A DNA stretch of 64,000 nucleotides from assembly GCA_034769895.1 (NCBI GenBank), contig CM068371.1, positions 406,703,969 to 406,767,968 on the forward strand, given 5' to 3'. The notes under the pieces are model-generated. The model did no database searches. It saw only the letters and a list, made by a program, of their open reading frames with translations, and was not told the DNA's origin. Of this stretch, positions 55,875 to 64,000 are shown in pieces. A program made the position numbers and the translations under genes. This DNA is from Magicicada septendecula. Its lineage: Eukaryota; Arthropoda; Insecta; Hemiptera; Cicadidae. Numbering within the stretch: position 1 is the first letter of the stretch; every line of letters begins with the position of its first letter.

Positions 55875-57822
55875 ATGCCGCAACCTAAGGGAAAAAAGGT
55901 GAAGAAGACTGTGGAACCCGAGTTAAGTGTGGAAGACGGAGAAGCAGTACAAATAGAGGAAACGGAATTAGAACCGCCCACACTAGAAATGGAAAGACCG
56001 GTACAAACAGCAGAGGAATTAGAGGAGCAAACGGGAGAAGAACCCATACAAATGGTAGAACAAACAGAGAAACCCGAACCAGAAAAAATAACAGGGAGCG
56101 TTGACGCTAATGTAATAATGCTAATATTCCAAACGCTAAACGAAAATATGAAAAAAAATGAAAAGAATAGACAGGAAGACAAGGCGGAAATAATAGAATC
56201 CATGAATAAAAATAGACAGGAAGATAAGGAGGAGAATAATAAAAATATGGGGAAATTAGACAAAAACAGAATCTTTAAGGAAGGATATAACCGAGAAAAT
56301 AAATGGCAATGGGAAAAAGCTAGAGCTATTTCAGGAGGCGAATAAAAAATGTATAGAGTCCCTGAAAAAAGAAATTAGCATAAAGTACGAAACAGTAAAC
56401 AAAACGATCAATGATAATAAAATCGAAAGTGACAGGAAGGTCGAGAATATGGAGAAACAGTTGGAAAGGTTACAGGAGGGAAACAATACACGTTTCGAAA
56501 ATATAGAGGAACAAACAGTAGAGACCAAACAAGATGTTAGAAATCTCGAAAACATGGTAAGGCAGAACCAAGACGCCATCATGCAGGAGGTGGGAGAAGT
56601 CCAGAAAGACGTTAGCAAGAGGATGCAGAGAACATATGACATCGCTAACAGGCTGGACGAACAAATAAAAACTAACAAAAATAGCATACAGAAAATAGAC
56701 CAGAGAGAGAAGAACCTGCAGGAAAGATTAGAGGCGCTGAGAGACACACCTATAGTAAATACTCATACGTGTCATGGTGAAAACAGGGAAGTAATCAACT
56801 TCCAAAACTATCGACGAAACCCAATGGAATTTTTAGAAAGAATGGAGGAGTTTATTGGGAGAAATAGAGAAACAAGGTGGGACAGGATAAGAGAGATGCT
56901 TGACGAGACGTTTAAAAACACTAGGGATAATTGGTGGATAGCGGTACGACCCGAAATCACGAATTTAGCAGAGTTTAAACGCCAGTTCAAGGAGAAGTAT
57001 TGGTCGGAGACCGCACAAAACAGGGTAAGAATGGACATTTTCTATGGCAAATACGACGCGTCCAATGGACAGTCCCCGACGTCTTATTTCCTAGGAAAGG
57101 TATGTTTAGCACGGAAGTTGATACCGCCGATCCCAGAAGAATGTTTGGTAAGGCAGTTAGCTGGACATTACAGTTATGGTATCAAAGATGCCAAATTATA
57201 CCAACAGCTCAGTAAAATAGCCGATCTGGCCAAATTATTGGAAAATTGTGAATCCACAGGGAGGTTCCAGGATTACCAACCCCCCAATCGTAAGGTAGAA
57301 TACAATAATAACAATAATGGACCAAACCGGAATGGAGGTGGAAACGGTAACAACCTGAACTCAAATAGTCAGAATAATAATACCCCACCAAATGGCCGGA
57401 GTGATAATACTCAGGGTCCAAATAACCGCAACTATCCGGGACCAAACAGAGGTAATTACACCGGGAATAATTACGGTAGGAACTTCCACCAGGGAAACAG
57501 TTATCGCGGGAATAACTATAGGGGAAATAATTATGGTCAACGTAATGGTTATCGTAACGGGGGCGACCAAGGAGGAGGAGATAGGAGAAATCACGAGTAT
57601 AGGCCCCAGGTAAATTATACAATGGCCAATAACCGACGGCCATATCCACCCAATGTACCTACTTACATGTTTTACCCACAACAGGCGCCAGGTAGCCAGG
57701 TTAACACGATGAGTAGCCAACCTATTAATGGTAATCCCGAGGTCAGGCAGGAAACACAGACGGGTCAACAACCCAATGTTCCGGGAGACCGGGCCAATGA
57801 GACCGTGGCTCATTTAAACTAA
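55875..57822 (+). pseudogene. TyE gag, single frameshift near 56280
   Basis: Starts MPQPKGKKVKKTVEPE; an acidic N-terminus leads into a coiled coil. Around 56277-56281 the frame shifts by one base; the conserved protein continues in the other frame (KLELFQEANKK onward) to 57822. It contains NPMEFLERMEEFI, DNWWIAVRPEI, KYWSETAQNRVRM and SYFLGKVCLARK, the block shared with TyA and TyD. The tail is Asn/Gly/Arg-rich with no zinc knuckle. The single break could be a real mutation or an assembly or sequencing error in the A-rich stretch. The gag stop directly follows the slippery heptamer. Confidence 0.85.
57813..57819 (+). promoter_or_regulatory. -1 ribosomal frameshift heptamer (TyE gag/pol)
   Basis: The gag frame ends CAT TTA AAC TAA, giving T TTA AAC immediately before the stop. 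The -1 frame is open into pol, and the first codon usually taken as the pol start (57831) is GTG, not ATG, so frameshifting is the simplest route. Confidence 0.75.
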
Positions 57823-57830
57823 ACGCGGCA

Positions 57831-60800
57831 GTGGAAAAGGAAAACCGCCCTTCACTGAACCAATATTATGGGGTGACTAGTTACGAACATAGACAGGACA
57901 AAGACGGGACTATGATATTAAGAATAAATAATTATCTTAAGGATATTAGAGAGGAGTTATTAGAAGAGGGTGACAATATCATTAAAAATAGTAACCAAGG
58001 GAATAATAGTATCGTGCAGATCAAAGCAAATATCAATGGCATAGAAGCGATATTACTCATTGACACGGGGTCAAACGTATCACTTATCGATAGTGTTGAG
58101 TTGGAGAGGATCAAACAAAATAGTAATTTACCAATACCCACTCTACCTATAAATAACATTATTTTAGTCGGAGCAACGGGGAGGCAAAATAAATCAATAA
58201 AGAAACAGGTGTCATTAGAGATGACTAGTAATGGGGTAACGATACCAATAGGGTTATTAGTGGCGAATAATTTACCCATGAGTATCCTAATAGGCTGCGA
58301 TATACTTAGGCCATACAATGCAGTAATAGATTTGGAAGGTAAGGTGATAACTTTAAAAACTAACAAGGGAATTTGGACCAATAATTTAATCGATGTCCAA
58401 GGAAATGGTACAGACAATACACCTTATCAAGCGATAGTGAACCATTATTATTGTGCCGATCGTCCAATAAACATGCCTTTATATCAGGAGGAAAACCCAG
58501 AGTTGTGGTTAGAAAAATTAGAAGAAATACGGGATTTCCAAAGGACGAAAGCAAGGGGTCTGATCAGCGAAAAACAGGTGGAACAATTAATCGAGGTATA
58601 CAACAATTATAAACACATATTCTCAAACGCTCCAGGTAAAGCCAGAGATTATCAATGCAACATAAAATTCAAAACTCCGGTGGAATTTAACAGGAAATCG
58701 TACCCGATCGCATACTCGCTAAAGAACGAAGTCAGGGAAGAATTAAACAGGATGATAGAGGACGACATAATCGAGTATAGTCATTCGCCCTTTACCAGCC
58801 CAATCATAGCTGTGCCAAAAAAGAACGGAAAGGTACGTATATGTCTCGATGCTAGGGAGATCAACAAAATGATTGTTAACGACCGCACATCACCTGGGGA
58901 GATAGAGGAGATATTGAAAAAATTTCACGGAACCAAATATATAAGCTCATGGGATACGGTATGCGGTTACTGGCAGGTAGAACTCCACCCTGATAGTAGG
59001 AAATATATGGCATTCATATTCGAGGGCAGAAACTATCAGTTTAAGCGATTACCTTTTGGCTTAATAAATTCTGTGGCGGTGTTTGTAAAGATAATGGACA
59101 GAATATTGGGGCAGGAAGTACTGAAGTTTACGACAGTATACGTCGACGACCTACTGGTAACTTCAGCGAATTGGGACGACCATTGTAATAGGGTTGAACA
59201 GGTGTTAGAGAAACTATCAGAGAATAATATCACCCTCAAATTAGACAAGTCCCAATTCATTGCGAATGAGGTGAAATTTTTAGGCTTTAATTTAACAGAA
59301 CAAGGGATTACTCCATCCAAAGAGAAGGTAGAGGCCATACAGAAGTTCCCCACCCCAAAGAACAGGAAACAGCTGCAATCATTTTTAGGAATCTGTAACT
59401 ATTACAGAAAGTTTCGGTCCAATTACTCAGAACTAACTGCCAGGTTCCAAAAGCAGTTATCAGCTAAAGACAAATGGACTTGGGGACCAGAGCAAGATGG
59501 AGTGCTCAATCTCATAAAGGAAAAGTTTTTAGAAACAGTAATGTTGCATCATCCCGACTTTACAAAACCATTTTTTCTAAACTGCGATGCCAGTAACGTG
59601 AGTTTAGGTGCAGCCCTATATCAGGAAGATCAGGACGGTAACCATTTAGTAATTAGCTTTGCTAGCCGCGTGCTGAACAGTTGCGAACGAAACTACAATA
59701 CTACCGAAAAAGAATTGTTGAGTGTAGTTTTCGCATGCGGTAAATTTAGGACATATATATTAGGGTACCCCATAACAGTTAGAAGCGACCACAAATCTAT
59801 ATCATTTTTAAAGCATTGTAAGCTGAACCACGGAAGGCTGACTAGATGGGTTTTGGCCTTGCAAGAATATAATATCAAATGGGAATATATACCCGGCAAA
59901 CAGAACGTAGCAGCCGACGTCTTATCTCGCGTCAATATACCAGACCAAACCTTTGACGGCGAAAGGGAACAATTAGCTAAGGTTTACCACATTATTAAGA
60001 GCAGGGAAGATTTAAAAAATATTTTAAACAATATAAAGTCACAACAAGAGGCCGATCCAAAATTAGGAGATATTAGAAAAAGAGTACAGGAAGGCGATGA
60101 GGTCATAAATAGATTTTATTCTATACACAACGACACTTTGTTTATAAGGAATACCCCGCACCAAGAGAATTGGAAATTAGTAATTCCACCAGCGATAGAG
60201 AGACCGCTAATAATTGACTATCACGACAGGTATGGACATATGGGTGCCCTCAAAGTAAGGAAGGCATTGGAAGAGCACACATACATCAAAGGAATGAATA
60301 AGAAGGTGCAACTGGCGATACGGTCGTGCGATATTTGTCAAAAAGTAAAGTGTGATAACGAGAGAAAAGAAGAGGTCATGATACCCATATCATCTACCGA
60401 AAAATTGGAAAAGGTATTTCTCGATATCTGCGGACCATTTGCAGGCAGCGGTGGGAGACATCGATATAAATTTATCGTAATCATCTTCGATCACTTTAGC
60501 AAATATACAAAGCTATACCCAATAACTAGGGCAACGACCAGGAAAATAATAGACATCATTATAGAGCGATATATAATAGAGGTAGGCCGACCGTATTCTA
60601 TAATTACGGACCACGGTACCCAGTTTAGGGGAAAACTTTGGAAGGAAAACCTGGGAGAACACGGAATAAAAACATACAAGAAGTCCGTATATCACCCGAA
60701 TAGTAACCCAGCCGAGAGAGTGTTAAGGGAGGTAGGACGGTTACTGAGAACATACTGCCATAACGAGCAGAAAAGATGGCATGAATATGTAGCATCAACC

Positions 60801-61223
60801 GAGGATTTTCTCAATTTCTCACATCACAATACCATCGAGGTGTCGCCATACACAGTTATGTTCGCAAGACCCCCACCACGAGAGATAAAAGAAATTATTA
60901 ATTTTCCCGACGAACCCGCATACCAATTTGAAAGGGCAAAATTTTATAACAAGGTGTTAGAAAAAACGGAACAGCAGCGGAAAAAATATGTCAAATCACA
61001 GCCCAAGGCAATTAAATATGAGGTAGGAGAAAAGGTGTTAGTTAAAAATAGAGAATTGCCCAGTGCTATACAAGGCATAACGAGGAAATTGCTACTCTTA
61101 TATACAGGGCCTTTCACGATAACCAGAGACAATAAAAACAATACCTACGAGGTAACTGACACGATTAGTAACAAAGTAAAAGGTACGTATAACCAAACAT
61201 CATTGAAAAAGTACCATGATTAA
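57831..61223 (+). CDS. pol: TyE Pol polyprotein (protease-RT-RNase H-integrase)
   Basis: Open over 1130 codons from a GTG, probably translated as Gag-Pol from the heptamer at 57813. Protease DTG is at residues 78-80 (LLIDTGSNVSL). RT has ICLDAREINKMIVNDR, YWQVELHPDSRK and YVDD near residue 437. RNase H has NCDASNVSLGA, TEKELLSVVFA and SDHKSISFL. Integrase has an HHCC site (HDRYGHMGA ... CDICQKVKC), then LDICGPF, ITDHGTQF and NPAERVLREV for the D,D,E core. The C-terminal GPFTITRDNKNNTYEV segment matches the separated C-terminus of TyA pol. Catalytic residues are all present, so pol is intact although gag is not. Confidence 0.95.
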   Translation: MEKENRPSLNQYYGVTSYEHRQDKDGTMILRINNYLKDIREELLEEGDNIIKNSNQGNNSIVQIKANINGIEAILLIDTGSNVSLIDSVELERIKQNSNLPIPTLPINNIILVGATGRQNKSIKKQVSLEMTSNGVTIPIGLLVANNLPMSILIGCDILRPYNAVIDLEGKVITLKTNKGIWTNNLIDVQGNGTDNTPYQAIVNHYYCADRPINMPLYQEENPELWLEKLEEIRDFQRTKARGLISEKQVEQLIEVYNNYKHIFSNAPGKARDYQCNIKFKTPVEFNRKSYPIAYSLKNEVREELNRMIEDDIIEYSHSPFTSPIIAVPKKNGKVRICLDAREINKMIVNDRTSPGEIEEILKKFHGTKYISSWDTVCGYWQVELHPDSRKYMAFIFEGRNYQFKRLPFGLINSVAVFVKIMDRILGQEVLKFTTVYVDDLLVTSANWDDHCNRVEQVLEKLSENNITLKLDKSQFIANEVKFLGFNLTEQGITPSKEKVEAIQKFPTPKNRKQLQSFLGICNYYRKFRSNYSELTARFQKQLSAKDKWTWGPEQDGVLNLIKEKFLETVMLHHPDFTKPFFLNCDASNVSLGAALYQEDQDGNHLVISFASRVLNSCERNYNTTEKELLSVVFACGKFRTYILGYPITVRSDHKSISFLKHCKLNHGRLTRWVLALQEYNIKWEYIPGKQNVAADVLSRVNIPDQTFDGEREQLAKVYHIIKSREDLKNILNNIKSQQEADPKLGDIRKRVQEGDEVINRFYSIHNDTLFIRNTPHQENWKLVIPPAIERPLIIDYHDRYGHMGALKVRKALEEHTYIKGMNKKVQLAIRSCDICQKVKCDNERKEEVMIPISSTEKLEKVFLDICGPFAGSGGRHRYKFIVIIFDHFSKYTKLYPITRATTRKIIDIIIERYIIEVGRPYSIITDHGTQFRGKLWKENLGEHGIKTYKKSVYHPNSNPAERVLREVGRLLRTYCHNEQKRWHEYVASTEDFLNFSHHNTIEVSPYTVMFARPPPREIKEIINFPDEPAYQFERAKFYNKVLEKTEQQRKKYVKSQPKAIKYEVGEKVLVKNRELPSAIQGITRKLLLLYTGPFTITRDNKNNTYEVTDTISNKVKGTYNQTSLKKYHD

Positions 61224-61384
61224 AAATCACAAGTCAAATACTCAATTAGTGAGCAAGTACCATGACCAAAAACCAAAGTCAAATACTGCATCATTAAGAA
61301 GGTACCTTGAATAAACATGTTAACGTGAATTTTTTAACTTACCCACACTTAGAGAAGGAGAGAGATTATTATTAATACTTAACT

Positions 61385-61735
61385 AAAAATGAACTTTTTT
61401 CATGTGAAAAACTTACTATTTTATTGTACGCGTTTCGGCTTAGTATCCGCCTTCTTCAGCTTTGGTAACAGACTGCCAGCATTTTGTAACGGTTGTGTGG
61501 AAGGTGAAGTGGGAGCGGTGTGTGGAGGAAGGGGATTGGCGCGGGGATTCAACTTACTGTTTGTTTTCTGTATAATTGTGTCAAAAAGTGTATGTGATTT
61601 ATATTGTAATTGATCGTTGAGTATGTTGTTTGGTTATGTTGTGTGGTGTTTATATATTTCGTATTGTTCAGTTGTGTTGAGTTTTAATAAATATTACGAG
61701 ATGGACACATTCCACTATAGGCAAGATTTATTTCC
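61385..61735 (-). mobile_element. Probable short PLE or retro-insert in the TyE 3' region
   Basis: GC-richer block lying between the two copies of the 60-bp direct repeat. Its left part on the minus strand holds a hammerhead-like core (CTGAAGA ... GCCGAAACGCG), similar in form to PLE tails elsewhere in the window. No coding domain was recognised. The plus-strand reading frame at 61389-61613 is not convincing. Confidence 0.4.
61427..61460 (-). ncRNA. Hammerhead-like core, weak
   Basis: On the minus strand CTGAAGA (61453-61459), one extra A, a 3-bp helix II GGC/GCC, GAAA, and the palindrome ACGCGT (61428-61433) as helix III, H17 = A. Helix I pairing is poor (one pair). It shares the extra nucleotide with the other PLE motifs. 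Confidence 0.35.
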
Positions 61736-62705
61736 AATAGCCATGTCAACGTATATTTACCAGCTTACCCATACTTAGAGAAGGAGAGAGATTGTTATTA
61801 AGAAATATTACGAGACGGACAATTAGTAAAGGAGAAAAGAAGGAGAAATACTGTCATATATTTGATACTAAATGGAAATGATAAATGAAAAAAAAGGGAA
61901 AACAGTGAGTTACATAAGGAGGTAATGATGAATATGAATATAGCTATTAACATTGAATGATTTTAAACGATAATTTTACCTGCGGAGAACGATATATTAA
62001 TATAATTGTGAATTAATCAGAAGAGTTTAAGAAAGGGAATTTATGTGTAGGAGCCTATGATCTTTGAATATTGTATTTTTTTTATTTATTATTATTATTT
62101 GTTGCAAAGGTGCAATTATTATTTTCTGGACAGGGATGTGTTGCCTCTGATTTCAGTAGTTATACATAGGGAAGGGCAGAGAATGTATGCCATAGCGAGC
62201 CACTCTGACCCCCAACCCTCTATGAAAGTTAGGGAATTGATAGGGAATTATATCAAAGATTAATTAAATACCATCAAGGTAAAAAGGAAAGGAATAGGTG
62301 ATACGACAAAGAACGAACTAGGAATATTGAGTTGGATTAATATATTAAAGGACTAGTACAGGAATTTAATTATAAGATAAAATAATGAAATATAAAGAAG
62401 CTAATAAAAGGTTAATATTGTAACAGTACCAAATATGGTAGTTACATAATATAAACTAATGTAACGTCAAGTATGAGAAAAACAGGGAAGTATGTCTAGA
62501 TAAATAAACCTAAGTGTATAAAAGTGTGTATCTACAAATATATTAATAAAAAATCCAACGATGAAGGAGATAATATTAACATAGCAACGCCAAATACAAA
62601 ATGAAGAAAGAAAATGCCACGAGCCAAAACAAAATATCAGTAAATATCACTATAATATTGACGACTCGGAACACAAAGTTTTTTATAAGTAAAAACGTAA
62701 AGTTT

Positions 62706-62755
62706 TACCTTACAGCCTAAACCGGCTTTCACCTATAGAAGGCTTCATCAGAGGC
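62706..62755 (-). ncRNA. Hammerhead-like motif, left arm
   Basis: Reverse-strand copy of the motif at 63150-63198, with CTGATGA at 62745-62751. It has the same sequence as the right-arm copy, so features and doubts are the same: H17 would be G. Confidence 0.5.
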
Positions 62756-62872
62756 TGTCGCTAGTAGCGCTGCTCGTCTTGTTGTTGGCGACGAGAAAGT
62801 GTTTCGAAAGATTGAAGCTGTGTGTGTGTGGTGAGATGTGTTCGAATAATGCGTGCGATTTGAATTGTGTCT

Positions 62873-63156
62873 TCGCAAACCACCTCATTGAAGCAAACCA
62901 CACATATAAAAACATCGACAATAACATGAACATACTACACGTACACACAAAAGGCCGAAAACTAGACACTCTAGAACAATTAGAAATATACAAACACACA
63001 AAAACAAATAAAAACGACATCCTAAACGAACAGACACAATTCAAATCGCACGCATTATTCGAACACATCTCACCACACACACACAGCTTCAATCTTTCGA
63101 AACACTTTCTCGTCGCCAACAACAAGACGAGCAGCGCTACTAGCGACAGCCTCTGA
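62873..63156 (+). pseudogene. PLE GIY-YIG nuclease C-terminus (forward piece)
   Basis: From FANHLIEANHTYKNIDNN to the stop, nearly the same as residues 275-366 of PLE-1 (ending at 2023). The catalytic GIY-YIG half is missing. The apparent upstream Met (62779) is in the inverted arm and is false. The TGA stop lies within the hammerhead core. Confidence 0.8.
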
Positions 63157-63198
63157 TGAAGCCTTCTATAGGTGAAAGCCGGTTTAGGCTGTAAGGTA
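63150..63198 (+). ncRNA. Hammerhead-like motif, right arm
   Basis: CTGATGA 63153-63159, one extra A, helix II GCCT/AGGT with a small internal mismatch, GAAA, helix III AGCC/GGCT, then G at the H17 position. Helix III is perfect here, while PLE-1 has one wobble pair. Confidence 0.5.
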
Positions 63199-63310
63199 AA
63201 ACTTTACGTTTTTACTTATAAAAAACTTTGTGTTCCGAGTCGTCAATATTATAGTGATATTTAGTTAAGTAACGGACACGTCATGGACAACGAAATCCAA
63301 GAAAATATCA

Positions 63311-64000
63311 GTAACCAGACCCAATAGGATCCAACAGTGAGGGGAACAAACGAAATAAGGACCAACAAGCTCCAACAGCAAAGGAGATAAATAAAAATAG
63401 CGACTACAATGAAAATATTAGAAAAAGAAGAAAGAAGAAGGACCAGGAAGAGCACCAAGAAGAAGAAAGAAGATGGACAGAAGATATAAGGACTCAACAT
63501 AAACCACATGTACTAAAAACAATATAAGTGACAAAAGAAATGATGATTATAAATGTGAAAAGAAAACCAGTGTGAAACATTTAAGGAACCACAAACAATT
63601 ACAGTGTGTACTTAATACAAATGTGAAACCTGTGAATAATTAACTAATTTTCAACTGAATAAACCACACAAACAATTACAGTGATGAAGTTTACAGTGTG
63701 AGAAAATATGTTAATTTCATGATGAAACAGCAAGAATTAAAATAGTCAAATAAACACAGACAATGAGTGTGACTAATTTAATAAAGTTGTGATCAATACA
63801 CATAATCATAAGACCACCAGAATAGAACAAAATAGAACAATTATGTTATTGTTCATAGAGAACTGACAACAAATAAAAAACATTTGTTATGTATCAAACA
63901 ATGACAGGAATTAAGTTCCACCATTGACCAGAAAAATATTGTAAATAATACAAAAAAGATTTGTGTTAGTGTTTAAGAAGGAGTTGTATAAACATGTGTA
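63311..64000. other. Unassigned A-rich sequence at the window end
   Basis: Purine-rich with short imperfect direct repeats (ACAAACAATTACAGTG near 63592 and 63667). No ORF resembles a known family. It could be PLE upstream sequence, TyE 3' sequence or host DNA. Confidence 0.4.

Larger units (their letters stand above)
53572..62640 (+). mobile_element. TyE: Ty3 element inserted in TyD gag
   Basis: The 5' LTR, PBS, leader, gag (one frameshift) and intact pol are followed by about 1.4 kb of non-coding 3' sequence. No 3' LTR was recognised in the window, so the right boundary is not defined; it may be lost, or lie beyond the PLE at 62641. GCGT (53568-53571) is the expected left target duplication. 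Insertion within the TyD gag frame shows TyE is younger. Confidence 0.8.
61224..62640 (+). other. TyE 3' non-coding region
   Basis: About 1.4 kb with no recognised ORF. Near the start an imperfect repeat follows the pol stop (AAGTACCATGA with AATCACAAGTCAAATACT, then a second version). A 60-bp imperfect direct repeat containing ACTTAGAGAAGGAGAGAGATT lies at 61319-61380 and 61744-61800 on either side of a likely PLE fragment. No polypurine tract with adjoining LTR was found. Confidence 0.5.
62641..63310. mobile_element. Fold-back Penelope-like element (PLE-1 subfamily)
   Basis: The left arm (62641-62872) is the inverted 3' end of a PLE-1-type element, and 62873-63263 is the forward 3' end, so the last ~230 bp occur twice in opposite directions around a 160-bp spacer. 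Coding remnants on both strands end in the same C-terminal residues (KTSSATSDSL). Sequence continues past the tail to about 63310 (GTAACGGACACGTCATGGAC), and the same extension occurs on the minus strand at 43620-43668. So the element continues beyond the tail, as expected for tandem or permuted PLE units. Confidence 0.75.

Noticed and set aside
62460..62480. TGTAACGTCA resembling the TyE LTR start
   Set aside because: Similarity ends after 10 bases; a true 3' LTR should match the 5' LTR along its length.

Overview
This 64 kb window is AT-rich eukaryotic DNA, most likely from an arthropod (probably an insect) with a large, transposon-loaded genome. The lineage is inferred from the mix of elements: GIY-YIG Penelope-like elements (PLEs), a Jockey-type LINE, a DD34D mariner, a hAT remnant and long-LTR Ty3/mdg4-type retrotransposons. 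No host protein-coding gene, rRNA, tRNA or CRISPR array could be supported. The ORFs that resemble known families belong to transposable elements.

Layout, left to right. 1-631: featureless. 632-3085: two abutting PLE fragments; the second has an inverted 5' half and a good minimal hammerhead ribozyme. 3086-17329 (minus): TyA, a degenerate Ty3 element with ~2.9 kb LTRs and a solo LTR inside pol. 17330-17977: a fold-back PLE between (AT)n and (GT)n microsatellites. 17979-41945 (plus): TyB, the 3' UTR, one ~3 kb LTR, the PBS and the leader of a TyA relative. TyB was invaded by a mariner (itself split by a solo LTR), by a Jockey-like LINE (22008-37973, 13-bp target duplication) and by another solo LTR. 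Inside the LINE sits TyC (24776-36198, minus), an apparently intact young Ty3 element with matching 1157-bp LTRs. 42482-44576: hAT remnant containing another fold-back PLE. 44577-48437: intergenic. 48438-53571 (plus): TyD, LTR plus gag of a third TyA relative, broken in gag by TyE (53572 onward, plus), which has a 2.0 kb LTR, a gag with one frameshift and an intact pol. 62641-63310: a third fold-back PLE, then unassigned sequence.

How the parts work together. In TyA, TyC and TyE, gag and pol are in different frames (pol -1), and a canonical slippery heptamer (T TTA AAC or G GGA AAC) sits at or just before the gag stop, so pol is probably made by -1 ribosomal frameshifting. PBSs start TGGCGCC (TGGCACC in TyD). 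No env is seen. The insertion history can be read directly: removing each nested insert plus one target-site duplication rejoins the interrupted sequence or reading frame (TyC in the LINE, a solo LTR in mariner, a solo LTR in TyA pol, the LINE in the TyB LTR).

Most unusual signals: (1) several PLE-associated hammerhead-like motifs sharing one extra nucleotide between CUGANGA and helix II, some in opposed pairs inside fold-backs; (2) a duplicated, structured non-coding module in the 3.8 kb 3' region of TyC, with a compensatory base change between copies; (3) a RanBP2-type zinc finger in TyC Gag where a CCHC knuckle would be expected.
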